Assembly: GCA_950106755.1 (NCBI GenBank)
Contig: OX467088.1
Span: 4,882,001 to 4,946,000 of the forward strand
Origin: Climacium dendroides
Taxonomy: Eukaryota; Streptophyta; Bryopsida; Hypnales; Climaciaceae
DNA length: 64,000 nucleotides
Direction of reading: 5' to 3'
Shown: piece by piece, positions 10,210-23,504 of the stretch
Position numbering within the stretch: the first letter of the stretch is position 1
How the letters are laid out: every line of letters starts with the position of its first letter
The notes under the pieces: model-generated
Told to the model about the DNA's origin: nothing
The model's database searches: none
What the model saw: the letters and a program-made list of their open reading frames with translations, nothing else
Translations under genes and position numbers: made by a program

Positions 10210-12536
10210 GTGAGAAATCAACTCAAAGGCGGGGTGCGGCGGTACCGTATTACTCTTGCTCTCACCATCCATTGGTCTTCACATTTCATGCCCTTACTCT
10301 ATTTTCTTTTCAAGCAACTGAATCAATTGCTTCATACTTTGAGTCAATAAGGAATCAAATTTCAATCCCCGAACTATGTGCACCAATTTCTATTACTTGT
10401 TGCTCATTCACTCAAGAGCTTGATATTTTAGTAGGAGCGTGAAATTTTTGTGAGATGCAATAGAGTTTTGTGCTAGTTTGGATTTACTGGACAATCAGAA
10501 ATTAGGATTGTGAGATTAATTTAGTACTAGGTTCCCTTTTAATTAAATTTATAAAATGGAGCACTCGTTACTCACGAAATCCTAAATCTCAGAACCAAAT
10601 ACTCGCTCCCTCCCGCACGCGTGTTGTGCATGCGACTCATCTTTCCATTTTTTTACTACCACCACCTAAACAGGGGAAAAATTTAAAATTTATCCTCCCT
10701 GAAACATGATTGCGGTGCCATTCGTGGAGTGGGGAGTATGAACATCAGGAATTGGATCCAAGGGGAACTTGGAATTATTGATCAATCCAATTTATTGTAG
10801 AGTTTTGTTTCTGGTTCAATATTCGAATTGTATTTTTTGGATGTGGAATGGTGTAAAGTAGCCTGCATGAGGAGGTCCTTCAAGGTGGTGATTTTGGGAG
10901 GCGGCATGGTAGGAGGTATGTGGCGTCCAAATTTATGAAGCATGTCTTGAGTTATGGAAGAGAGCTTTAGTAATTCTTTAATTGAATTAAATTTTCAAGA
11001 TTGTTTGTTTTCTAAGTAATTTTGAATTTGCTTTTATGTTTGTTCTCACTTGTATTTGAGCTCGTATTCTTTGGATTGGGGTTTTTCTGCCTATTTCCTT
11101 TTGAAGGACTTTGGATGTTACCGCTACAGAATTTTGTTCCTCATACTACTGAGCCGTGGTTGTTAGAGATGTGAGTGGAAAATGTACTTCTTTGATTTCA
11201 GACTTCAGATCTTCTAGACACTCTTATGCAGTTGTTGGCTGGTTACCCTACAAACCACAATAATTGAATAAGGTTGCATTAGGTGGGGACAGACGGACAG
11301 TTGTTTTTAGGATCTCCGAAAGAAGTGCTTTCGGCTGTTGCAGTGTCAGAGCTTTGGCAGGGCAAGTATGGCGGTCTTTTCCAACTTTTAGCATATTCTC
11401 TCTATGAAGTTAAGGTGGGCATTTGAACGTTTGAGCAAATATATCTACTTGGAGGTATTTACTTCATTACCTTGTGAAGGTTGTTTTCGTGTGCAAGTCG
11501 TGCGTTCCATGGTGTTTGTTCAAGCAATTTGTATCTAGCAGTTGATCATAAAAAATGATATAATATACATATACTTCTTTTTCTTTCCGTTTAAAAAAAT
11601 TACCTTACGTTTCCAACAAGGAAGTGAAGAAAAGTTGGTGTGAAATAGAATGTACTCGTACCGAATCTCATATGTGGTAGCCTGTATAAAGTCTTATGAA
11701 TCAAACTCATGATCGACTGTGTCATTGGCTGGTGATCAACTATGTGTGCGTTGCTCAGTGCGTTGCCTTGTGCATTAATTTTCCGTTCCTGGTGTCCCAT
11801 ACAAAACTTCAACCGCCCTATTGATCGATCACGCCAACGTCACGTACGTCACTTGCATTCGAAACTTAACTTCGGCGACGGGGAAACCAACCAGCTTCCT
11901 TCAAGTCCAGGAGGTGGGATCGATCGATCCTGACTAATCGATCAACTTAGCTTGTGCTATTTACGGCATGGAGTGGATTTTTTTTCTTGAAACACATGCA
12001 CGGACAACATCCATTGATATGAGAAAAAAGTAAGGAGTGAATTCTAGCTTTGAGTTGGGGGATTGATCGACACAAACAATAACATATTGTTAGTAGATGT
12101 TTATTTTATGCAATATATAGGTCTCCTTGTGCACAGAGAGATGGAGTTCATGCCTTTCATGTTTTGTACATTAGAGCATCTCCACCGATTCATTCTAAAT
12201 GGTCCCTTCAAAAGTTTCTCAGCAAAACAAGGACCCACTAGTTGCAGCGTGTGTTGATATTCAACGCAGGCCACTTCAAAAATCCATGGTAACATTTTAC
12301 CTTGGAGTGTCTCACATGGTTGACATGCTACATGCTACTGACAAGACAAGTGAAATTTTGCCTTGAATTTTTCACTTTGAGGAACTGTGACCAGTTGTAG
12401 CTCTCTATACGTGTTGAATTCTAGTTGATGATTAACTTTGCGCCTCGCAATTTGGGATTTGTTGACATATTGTTGGACTTTGAGTGTTGTTGCTCAAAGG
12501 CCAGTAATGCGCTGGATCCTTCTTCCAACTTGACAT
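10210..12536. other. Intergenic, no gene recognised
   Basis: I see only short frames without family features. The base composition from about 10200 to 12500 is more even than in the flanking AT-rich DNA, so part of it could be decayed genic or transposon sequence. Confidence 0.5.
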
Positions 12537-13806
12537 CACTACAAGGGATTGCAGCCCTAGATGACAAGCATTTAACAAAATTTTGCCCAAATTGACAGCA
12601 ATCACTTTTAACAACCTTATTTTGTCAATTAGGACAAACCTGTCAATTTTTTGTCAACTTCTTGTTGATTATTTATCAAGATCTTTATCAATAGAATCCA
12701 CAAAACCCAAAGAATCCAAAACCCTAGTCAAACAACAAACCATAAATTGCCACCTAAGCAAATATAACTAATGATCAAGCCATTTAAGCACCCAATAAAT
12801 ACCAACACTCACTTGTCAAGAATATGAGTGTTGGCTAATATATACGAGGCAGTAGAACATTTACCAATACATATAGGATAAGTGTGTTAGGAGAGGAGAA
12901 CCAAGTGAATTTCAAAATTGTTTAAAAACTAAATTTTCAGATGGGATTTAGGCATAGTAAATTAATTTTTTTCAAAAAACTTTTAACAATGATTAGTTGG
13001 AAAATCAAATGAAGCTCCACCTCCAAAAATACGTTTGAGATTTCAGGTCTCCAATAAAAAGTTATAGACAAATTTCAGACCGGGTGTTTGAAGTGAATTT
13101 CAAACTTTTCAAACACCCGGTCTGGAATTTATCTATAACTTTGTATTGGAGACCTGAAATCTCAAACGGATTTTCGGAGGTGGAATTTCATTTGATTTTC
13201 CAACTAATCTTAGTTAAAAGTTTTTTGAAAAAAATTAATTTACTATGCCTAAATCTCATCTGAAAATCTAGTTTTTAAACAATTTCGGAATTCACTTAGT
13301 TCTCCTCCTCCTCCCCTAATACACTTATCCCATATGTATTGGTAAATATTTTACTGCCTTGTATATATTAGCCAACACTCATGTTCTTTGACATGTATGT
13401 GTTAGTACTTGTTGGGTGCTTAAATGGCTTGATCACTTGTTATATTTGCTTAGGTGGCCTTGTAAAGTTGTTATTTGTTTAGGTGATTGTGCCAAGTGGG
13501 TTGTTTGTTGAGGTTATGTGGGTGGGTGTGCTTACTCGACAATTTTCTATACTTAATTTTGACATGGCATATGCTATGTGGTAGCCTCTTACCCTTTAAG
13601 TAGTCAGACCCCTATGTGTATTGAAAATTTTGAAGTTATAGAATGTCCGAATTAACAGTTAAATTGACATAATTCTGTCAATGGAGTTACAAAATCTTGT
13701 CAAACAGGTGTCCAAATTGACTTGAATCAACCCCTCCTAATTGACAAAGGAATTGACAAAATTTTGTCATTTTTTTGTCAATTCGACCACAATTCTCCTT
13801 GTAGTG
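12537..13806. mobile_element. Non-autonomous CACTA element, 1.27 kb
   Basis: The left end begins CACTACAAGGGATTG and the right end, read in reverse, begins CACTACAAGGAGAATTG. The 3-bp target duplication is CAT (12534-12536 and 13807-13809). Both ends carry dense subterminal AATTGACA / TTTTGTCAATT words in both orientations, typical of transposase-binding sites in CACTA elements. There is no coding sequence. The middle is a long palindrome listed separately. Confidence 0.9.
12750..13457. repeat. 708-bp inverted repeat (hairpin) inside CACTA
   Basis: The arms 12750-13093 and 13109-13457 are near-perfect reverse complements around a loop of about 15 bases; the centre reads CCGGGTGTTTGAA ... TTCAAACACCCGG. 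The arms start CCACCTAAGCAAATAT and end with its complement. Differences are a few substitutions and small indels. If transcribed, the RNA would fold into a stem of about 340 bp. Confidence 0.92.
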
Positions 13807-14574
13807 CATAGTCACTCCAAATTAACAATAGTATATTAGATTTGTAGAGAACTGGTGGAGATGCTCTTACGGGACCATTGGCTATTGGCATATTGGATGC
13901 GGCTACGGCTAGACTACAAGAACTAGACATGTGGTTTAGAGTTTGGGATATTTTGGAGTTTTATCAACTACTTTCCTTTAATTTCCATATTAAAAAACAA
14001 ATTTTCAAGTACTGAGTTCACTTATTTTCTCTAGTTTTTACTCTCTTATAGAAATTCTATAGAATAGATTTTTTCACCATTTGGGGGGGACATTTTCATA
14101 TTGCAAATGTTTTTTTTCTTTCCAATTCCACCAACTTATGTTGAACTAGCTTGCCAATGTTTTCTAGAACATTGATATGGTCTTGAAGTCTTTTTCACCT
14201 TTAGAGGATGAAAGGGGATAAATATAAAAACCTCACCCTATTTTTGGATTGTTAATTTAATAATTTCAAGATTTGAAGACCAAAATTCAAATAGGCTATT
14301 TGAATTTTGGTCTTCAATTTCAAATATGAATTCGAATTTTCTAAAATTGATCATCTCATGGTAAATAATACTCTTCACTCCAAACTATCCTAAAGTGATC
14401 TTTTAGCTAGACAAAATGTTTATAATTTTTTGCTGATAATTAAAAGGTTATTTGAACTTATTTTAAACTATAAGTAGAATTGGGTGCACTTATATTGTCT
14501 TGAAACTTTGAATTTTGGAGCCTTTATAAAGTATAGTATTAAGTTTATTGCAATAAAATTAACCACTATAGGAC

Positions 14575-15070
14575 TAAAGGCCTTTTTCCTATCAAAAAAC
14601 AGTCAAAACTGCCATTTTTATTTGCAAGGTGCAAAACTTTATTTTTAATTTTATAGTTTTAATTTTTTTGCATATCTAACTATAGGATCTTGTACTAAAC
14701 AAGTATAAGAATGTGTGCTAGAGATTTTGCAAACTTTGATGGCATAGATTGCAAGATGTCTAGCATTTAAAGTAAAGAAAATAGATTTTTTTGCACCTTT
14801 TGTGACTAGATTTTTTGACTTTGAATCTTTTTAGCTTAAAAATTTTGCTAACACAAATTTTAAAGTTTTTGTAATTGAAGAATTGAGTTGAGGGTGTAGG
14901 ATTTTATTTTTAAATTCAATTTTCGTTCTCAAATAAATTGTTATGTGCATTCAAAAGAAAGTATGAGATAGCAGGAAAAAATAATTTTTAATAGCTCTAA
15001 TATGGAATTGAAGTACACTAATCGCAATGGTGAGATTGTTCTAGAAAGAAAAATAAACCACATGCAACTT
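14575..15070 (-). repeat. Dispersed repeat A, copy 2 (inverted)
   Basis: In reverse complement this aligns along most of 150-660. The best-conserved part is 14880-15060, where ACAATCTCACCATT and TTAGTGTNNTTCAATTC-type words and the CTCAACTCAATTCTTC word recur in the same order. Divergence is high enough to suggest an old family. Confidence 0.6.
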
Positions 15071-16846
15071 TTTATTTATTAAAAATTTATAAAAATTAAG
15101 TTCATAAATGAATTAATACATTATTTTTTCATAATTTTGCTAAGATTGCCTATAAAACAAGAAACTTCATAACTTTGGCATCACTTATCCAAATGGAATG
15201 GATCAATTCTTTTGAAATAAAAATGATATAATATATAAAAAATAAATATTATAAGAAATTATCACAAATTATTTTGTGTTTTTTACTGACCACCCTCTCC
15301 TATTTGAAACTTATTGTGGTATAATGTTTGCTCTTAGGCACCAATTGAAACATAAGTTATATTTCCTAAAGCTAATCAATTTTTCTATTTTTTTTTAAAT
15401 TCCAAAAATCATGCCAAAATTGAAATCATAGGTACCTACTCAAAGTTCTCTAAGTTCTCTAAGACTCCTCAAGGGGACTCTCAGGACTTTAAGGTTTAAT
15501 ATAGTTTTATTGTTGGAATGCTATTTTATTACTAGAATTTTTTTAATTACTGAATTGTTGTTTTATTTCAAAAAAATGCTTTTTTATTTTAGTAATTATA
15601 ATTTTATTGTAAAAATGGATTTTTATTAAGGTATTTATTATAACAAATGAAGATTTTATATTTTATTTCTACTATATACTATCAATGAAAGATTTAAGTA
15701 TTATATTTTTATTCTTGTTAGTTGCAAGTTTCTTCTTTTATTTTTCAATATCCTAGTTGTTGAAATTTTGCTAAGAGATGAGGAAAAAGGAGGGAGGAAA
15801 AGAGAAGATAAGTAGATGAAAAGAATAAATTATAAAACCTATTTCTTTATAGGATTTCATTTTCAAAATCATCCCCTAAGAGGCCAAGTGAATGGGGAGC
15901 AAACAACTTAAGTATAATTTGCTTTATATGCTCTATTTTTTGCACTACATAGAGTGTAAATTATTTTATTTTATTTTTCAGTGATGAATCTCATGCTTTC
16001 TATTAGTCATAAAAATTTCAGATTCTTTTGATACAAATTGAAATTGCCATGAATGTTTGAAGTAGTAGTGTATATAATTTATATCATAGTATACAATACA
16101 TGCTTCAAATTTATAAAAATATAGCATGCTAACCATAGTTGTTGCATAGGTGTGTATTATAGTATGGAATATTATGGATCGAATCAAATTTTCAAGTCAT
16201 TTTATAATTAGAAATTAAACTGATTGAGGTGTTCAACCCAATATTCTAATTACATTATATATTTTTATTTTATAATTCTTCAAAATAACATATTGGATTA
16301 GAAAGTAGACATCACAAATTGTATTTCATTACTTCAACTCAAATTCAAAAATCATTAATAGCTAAAGCTCAAATCTAAAGCAAAATATAGAAGTTGCCAT
16401 AATTATTGTTTGTAATCTATTCTTAATGATTTTTCTTGTATAGAAAAGCCAATAGTACTTTTAATGAAGTAATTTCCACCAACATTCAATGCAAACTTAT
16501 CTAAGATCCAATGCAAACTTAGTAAGATCACTTTAAAAAAAATATTAAGAATGGGCCTATCACAAAATTCATTAGCTATAATCCATAATAAGATCACTTT
16601 AAAAAATTCAAAATGAATGAGCCTCCCTCCTCCCAAACATACTTATCATCTATTTATGTAGAACATTCTTTCTTCTTTCTATTAATAAATAAATTATTTA
16701 TTTTTAATCTTCTTTAATAAGAATTCATTGAATGAAGTGCACTTTTATTATTAGATAATCATTAGGAAAAAATTTAGGCCATGAAAGGGCTGTAAAGAAA
16801 AGATTTTTCAAGTTGTAAACAAGCATAGTATTTTCTAAATTATTTA

Positions 16847-16941
16847 ACAATAATAATAAATAATAATAATAATAATAATAAGTAATAAATAATAATAATA
16901 ATAAGTAATAAATAATAATAATAATAAGTAATAAATAATTT
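16847..16941. repeat. AAT trinucleotide microsatellite
   Basis: About 95 bases of (AAT)n are interrupted at regular intervals by AAGTAATAAAT, so a higher-order unit of about 27 bases has itself been duplicated at least three times. Confidence 0.95.
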
Positions 16942-18059
16942 AAAAAACTAAGAATTAAAAATAACAAAATAATAAAAAATAAACACAATTTGATGTGGCA
17001 GTGCTACATCAAACTATCACAGTGTTGTAGTTTTGAATTTAATTTTAAAATTACATTTTAAAATCATTTTTATGTTTTTTCAAAGTATTTGCTAAACTTG
17101 TCCCACGCCATCCAAGCCCTCTTGTTTGCTCAAAGAAAAAAATTGTTTTTTTTGGCAAGCATTCTCTGTTGTTGGAGAACCCAAAGCCTTCTTTAGGGTT
17201 CAAACTTCTTGTAATGCACCATCCACCTATTGAACATTGAAGGTTTAAGGGGTAGCTCAAAAATGCCATCAATACAAATTTGTTGCATTGTAATGACTTT
17301 GATAAAAATAAATTTACGTCTTTCTACAATGAAATATGGATGATTTGGGTAATTTAGCTATTTTTTTATGTTTGTTTTGGTCGGTTGGATTATTTTTGGT
17401 TTTTTTTGGGATCTTTGCCAAAAAATGAAGTGAAAATGGATCACTATATAATAGACTTTATCAAACAATTTAAAAAAAAAAATTAGTGATGCTAATAAAA
17501 TGATCTTTTTTGCATTTGACTTCAATCAAAGAAGTATAGCTTTGTTTTAGTAAATTTTCTAATCAATATAAATTTTTGAAACTATTGCTTCAAAATACTA
17601 TAGTGTATTAAAAATCCACCAAAATTCATGAAAAACTTACATATCATAATGGATTCATGTTGTCATCTACTAAAAATATGAGAATGCATTTTTTCTAAAT
17701 TTACAGTGCAAAAATTAAATGGTCATACAAAGCTTAATTCCATGTGTCGCAAGCCCACAAGTAAAGACCAAGGTTGACACTTCTATGCTCGAGGACAAGA
17801 TTGGATGGAAAATATACACATGGAGCAATACATATATGTCTTATATTTTTCAACAATGTTAGGATGTTAGAAAAATATAAAAGTCTCAAGTTCAAGAAAA
17901 ATCCTAATTATAATAAAATCACTCACTACCACAATAAACCATTTCATTTACCCTCCTCTAAAGTAAATGAAAAACAAAAACAATCCCGTAGAATAAACTC
18001 CCTCACCACCAAAACTTCCTTGCTTTGAATTTTGAAAGCACACACTAATTCACATTTAG

Positions 18060-18405
18060 GGTTTTCATAGTGGGCGGATGTCCGGTTTGCCCATTCGTCC
18101 GATTCGCCCGTTCGATTTGCCCGACAGGGCGTGGACGTTGTAGTCGGGGCGCGGATGGGATCGTCAGGGTGTGGACAGGATTGTCAAGGCGTGGACGGGA
18201 TCGTCAAGGCATGAATGGGATCGTCAGGGCGCGGACGGGATCGTCAGGGCGTGGACGGGATCGTCAGAGCACGGACGTCAGGGTGCGGACGGGATCGTCA
18301 AGGTGCAAAACTCTCAAAATTAAAGCCGTCCGGACTGTCCGTTCGGGCCGGTTTGCCCGTCCGATTCGTCCATCCGTCCGGGCCGGTTTGCTTGTTATGA
18401 CAACC
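18060..18405. mobile_element. GC-rich GTCCG-type element with 20-bp minisatellite
   Basis: An abrupt GC-rich island in AT-rich DNA. Its ends are imperfect inverted repeats (left TAGGGTTTTCATA, right in reverse CAGGGTTGTCATA), related to the TTGTCACA ends of the dimer element. Between 18130 and 18305 lie about eight copies of a 20-bp unit close to GGGCGTGGACGGGATCGTCA. Both flanks of that array are runs of GTCCG/TTGCCCGTCCG words. No clear target duplication was found, so element status is inferred from the ends and resemblance. Confidence 0.6.
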
Positions 18406-20700
18406 CTGATAACATTGTATAACTAGGCATTGGCCTTCTCCATACTTGGAAGGCATTATGGACTTGGTAACTATAAAGCAGGCCAAGTTAATCAAGAATA
18501 ATTGTGGGTTAGGACCTACTGAGCCACAGATAGCTAGGTTGGTACTAAGTAACCTGTAGTTACTCTTTGCAATTACGGGCATAATGTCAATGTAGAAGAA
18601 TTAAGTCGTTTGATTTCTTTGAATGCTAAACCAATCAAACATGCTACAATGGTGAAAGTCTTGTACATTTAGATTACATTAGGTGGATCTACACTCCATA
18701 ATTGAAAATGCACAAAATGGTTAGTGGTCAGCTTTGGTACCCAAAAAGGTTGTCTCAACTACAATGTCAGCCTATGTGATTGTGTCAAATGACTTCATCT
18801 CTTAAATATTATAAGGTATGAATTCATGAAATGTAGTTTTAGTTGCCAATACTTGCAATGTTTTAGGAAAAAAATTCATCACAATCAAAGAATTTTAAGA
18901 AATTTTTATTAATTTTGTAATTAGAAAAGTAAATTTTGTCACATATACCTAGGATCCTTAGAAACAAGCATTTGGAATATCAAATAATTTTATTTTAATA
19001 TCATTGTTGAATACAACTTACATTTAGTGTACCAACATATAAAAAATTAAATCATACTACTAAAATTATAACTCCCTTTGTAATATCACAAATGCTACTA
19101 TTAATACTAGGGGTTGGTACTTGCTATGCTACGTATTCATTGGATCACATATTAGTAAAAATTTGATATATTTGAATAGAATGCATGATAATGATTTCAG
19201 TAAGTCTTTAAAATAATTATATTAAATATTTTGTAAAAATATTTTTAATCATGCATAAATAGAAATCATATTTTCACACAATGTGATATTACAAAAATAC
19301 AGTAGCAGTTTGCAATCACTTCTATAATATCACTTTTTACAAAAGGTGATATTATAAAAGTAATATAGTCGTTGCAATTGAGGTGATATTCAATAGGGAT
19401 TATTCAAAATCCATTGCTTCTCTTGACTTTACACTTTTTTGCACTTCTATGATTTTGTGCTTTGTGAGCTTTGAGCTTTCATGATTTCAATTTTCTATTG
19501 CTACTACCAAATGATTTTGAGAAATTTATTCAATTGAAGCAATTTTAGATTCCACAACAATTAAGTTGTTCACAAAGTTTTTGAGATTTATAAGTTTTTC
19601 TTTTCAATTCTTCAATTTGGGTTGCCATTTTTTGTAACAATGGAGTCAAATTTCTAATGCATTCTAATGTATGTGTATGTTTTATAGTATTTACCATTGC
19701 ATATGTTTCATTCATCATTCAATAAATTTCTATTGTACATTTCAATATATGCTTACTTATTAAAAAAATTATACAAAGATTTTAGTCATTTTTATTTGAA
19801 GATTTATTAAAAATTTTGTTCTGCATTCTATCTAATACATAAATTTTTTTATAAAATTCTAATGATGAATGCATAGCATAGCAAGCGCCAACCACTAGTT
19901 CATCAATAAAAATTTAATAAATTGTGTACTATGATGCCTGCAAATTCCAATATTTAGAAGTTTTTTCACCTCTATCAATAGATCCAAAAATTTACTTTAA
20001 AAAAAACAAAAAATCATAAAAACACACACCTTGATATCATTGAGGTGTAGTACTAATTTTTTTTGTTTTAGGTTTTAATGACTTGATCAAAATAAACAAT
20101 TTAAACAAACTTTGGAAGTTTTAAATAAGAATCACAAAATTAGTGTCCAAAAAGTGATACCTCAAACTGACCATTGCCCAATTAGAGAAATAAAATATCC
20201 AAAAAATAAAACTTAATTAATTATTTTTTTGTCCGTGATAATTTTGTACATAGTGGGGTTGGTCCCATTTTAAGGATGCAAAAGTGAACCCTGCCTCACT
20301 GGTAACCCATGAAAACATAGGTAATTAAGGTGAAGGCACCTATTTCTAACCAACATCCTATTAGCAATCAATAGGGTATAGTATTTCCAACCAAGGTTGG
20401 AACAAATTTCCAAACGAAGCTTGAAATGTGCTTTTTTTTCTTCTTTTCAAGGTTTGGACTATTAAGTTCATAACACATGTCCCAAAGTAGTGAGCAAGAA
20501 AGTAAGAAGCAATAAATAGGAAAGTAGTTCTTTGAATGACCAGAATTAAAAGAGTTTAGACATTGGCTATGGGTCTGGAGCACTTTCTACCTCCCAAAAT
20601 TCATAGTAATTTCAATTCAAGCAATAAAATTACCAATAATTTTGCAATCCTCTTCATTCCTATCAATGCAACTATAAAAAAAAAAAAGTTTGCTTTGGCC
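18406..20700. other. AT-rich intergenic DNA, no gene seen
   Basis: Only chance-length frames and short A/T runs are present. GGTGATATT/AATATCAC words near 19280-19390 recur a few times in both orientations but without definable ends. Confidence 0.6.
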
Positions 20701-23500
20701 TTGCACTACTCCAGATCATGTCTAGAATGGCTTATTTGATCGGTTATGGGTGCCTTCACCTTACACTTGTCAAAGTTGCACGTGTGCCCAAGAAGCGCTT
20801 GTACGTTTAAAGGAATTTACAGTTGTAAAAACGCATGACCTTGACCACCGCAACTGCAGGTTGGCTGGACCTGCAGTCGAAGTTTCGTCCGGAGTTTCTT
20901 TTCTTCTTCTTTTTTTTCCTCTTTTTTTCTGTCCTTCCTTCGCAATTGAGGGACTTCAATTCTTTTACAGGTTTCTTCAGGGATTGAGAAGCGTCCCAAG
21001 TTTGGATCGCAGAACCAGCGGGAGAATCAGTCCAGAGTCCAGACATCGATGACCGGATCAATTGCAAACAATCTGGGGCCCCGATCAGTCAAACCGAAGC
21101 GTCAAATTTGGGCCTCACAATTTTATTGTTTTCATTTCAGTCTGCTTTTCTTTCAAAAATGATGTTGACCTCATGAAAGGATTGATTAAGCTTAGCAACA
21201 AAAGGTGCAGCACTTGGGACCCATCCGGCACCCTTCGAGTTCCAAGCTATGATGATTTGCCGGAGGCAGACTGAGCTCACAGAAGATCTAGAAGATAGAT
21301 AAAGTGTGTCTGTATCCTGTCATCACCCTCACGTCAAAACACACCGAGGGCGGACGGACAGTGGTGGGGTTGTAACGTACGCCAAAATGTCGACTGCCGT
21401 GAAATGCATTCTACGATTTCTAGCTCTTTTTAAAAAAAATTCTTTACCTACTCTTCCATTTCGTATCACCAGTTCTCATTCTACATGTATGAAATCCAGT
21501 TTTATAACTTGTATCTGAGAATGAAAAGTGTAAAATTTCGAGTTCCGACTACACCAAAATTTGCAAATCTTACAAATTCAAAACATAAATATTTCCATGC
21601 TACAGTTTTGGAACTTCATTTTGATCGATTTAGAAGAATTACATCATCATTGAATACATTTGAGTATTACTGGCCACAGTAATTGTACATTATCGTGTGC
21701 ACACAATGAATACTGCTCCGTCGAGCGGTGCTACTTACTCTGACTTAAAAACTTATTTCCCCAAGTCCTAAAACAAAGAATTCCTCAGCCGATCAATGAA
21801 GACAGGTGGTACGGTATTGTGGACATCCACGATTCCGAGTTTAAAAATTAACGAAATTACTGGAGTTTGGGAGCAACGACCAAGGAGGACGGGGACTGGC
21901 TAAGACAGATCCTTGGTGCGAAATTTACCTCCCAGCACGCACTCCCTGACTTGGGGCTTACGCAATCGAACACTCCTGAAGTCCGACGTCAGCGGCCAAC
22001 CCACCTCACGGTCATGATTTCCATGAAACTCTTTTCTAAAACAACCCTCTCCCCCCCAAAAAATTCTCAGAAAATCCCGAAAGTCATCTGGTCGGGAATG
22101 ACGGGGATCCTCGCCCTGCGTCACCACCAGCCAGGTAAGCAAGCTCCGGTCAGTGGCTACCAACTGGGTTGCATGGAAGAGTTGCATGGAAGAGTTTTAA
22201 CCCTGTAAGAACGCAGAAGCCGAAAAGTAGCCGATGGATGACAGAGAATCCTCTATTTAAAACAGAGTGCACACTATGTTCATCCTTGATATTGTAAAGG
22301 AGTTTGACCTCCAATGAGTGCTTCTGAGTTGTTTTTTCGAAGTAGATGGATCACACTGTACCAAAAAGGATGATTTATAACGGTGACCAACCCGTCGTTT
22401 CAGGGTTCAGCTGAGCTTTCTAGAACCCGAGGCGGCTGACGGAAGAAGGCCCACAGGCAGTTGTAAAGTCCAAAAAAAGAACAATGTCTCCGAAAATTCC
22501 AGAGACGTTGGTTGCATGCACGGCATGGTACCCAACCTGGTTTGTACAGTTTGCAGCCTGTGGCGACTGGGCCGGCGCCGGGTCAATCCTTGAGGGAATT
22601 TCTGCATATCCTCCTATGACCTCTCGCCCGGCCCTCAACTTCGGTGGAAGCCTGCCACCCTCGGGGTCTCCTTCGATGGAAATTTCGGCAGTGTCAAAAG
22701 GCTCAGGATGGCCTTCAAATACAGTAAGTTAGTGGATGTCCTTGCACGTCGTTGGCTGGAGAACTTCACACATGTCAATGAATCAGCAAACCTCTGGGGT
22801 TCTTCGAGGTTTTGAAACTCAATATTTCTGAGTGGAAAAAGTATCAACGAGGAGCGACCATGTTAACAACTTGATTCTGCAAATGCGGTGTACATGTTTT
22901 AAATCTATGTTGCTCTTAGATTGAAGATAATCTTAGCGTGCCTTCAAACCTGGGTTCGGAACCTGAATGGAATACAACTCTGAGTGACATCATCGTTATG
23001 AAGTAACAGAAATGAACCCAATTACAGCAAATATGATGAGTTAACGATTGTACTCGGGTGTACAGTGGAATTCTTCTCGAATCCGGGGATTGTGGCGATT
23101 TTGAGAAAGGGCAGAAAAGAATTGAAAGGCCCTGTGTAATAAGTGCTGACACATCAACTAACTGCAGTCAGTATAAATGACGAGTTGCTGGAATGCCGTT
23201 GGGTACAATTGGCGTCAGTTGAGGTGTGCAAGTCTTGTGGGTCACTCCCCCTTCCCTCAGCCGAAACGCAGATTGTGCGAGAAGGGAGTTTGTACCGTCT
23301 GCGAGTGCCTTGCAGCGCAAGAAAGGGTTGTTGTTGGGAATTTGAGGAGGGGTTTCGTAAATCATTTTTAGTCCCACGAGGCGGCCGGACGAGGCGCTTT
23401 CTTGTGGGGATATAAGATATAAGGGAATATCTGTTTGCAGTTATGGAGCATTGCTGGGCAGTGTTTTAGATTGCCTTAGCCCGCACCTCTAGCTGTCCTC
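20701..23500. other. Genic-composition interval, no gene recognised
   Basis: The composition is clearly less AT-rich than the preceding 8 kb and resembles that around the intact genes. Several frames of 60-110 codons occur on both strands, but they overlap one another, none shows a domain, and none has convincing exon boundaries. A decayed gene, a long non-coding transcript or distal regulatory sequence of the gene at 24711 are all possible. Confidence 0.45.
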
Positions 23501-23504
23501 CAAA

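Larger units (their letters stand above)
13807..18059. other. AT-rich intergenic DNA
   Basis: No coding sequence is recognised. The interval includes dispersed repeat A copy 2 (14575-15070) and an AAT microsatellite (16847-16941). Frames across the microsatellite are compositional artefacts. Confidence 0.6.

Noticed and set aside
16725..16988. 87-codon hydrophobic minus-strand frame
   Set aside because: It is translated AAT microsatellite; Leu and Tyr runs come from the repeat.
18041..18414. 9-bp target duplication around the 18.1-kb GC-rich element
   Set aside because: The candidate flanks share only about five bases in a shifted register, too weak to call.
21867..22208. 113-codon frame on the plus strand
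   Set aside because: It overlaps an equally long minus-strand frame, has no domain-like features and shows no exon or codon signal; probably chance in GC-balanced DNA.
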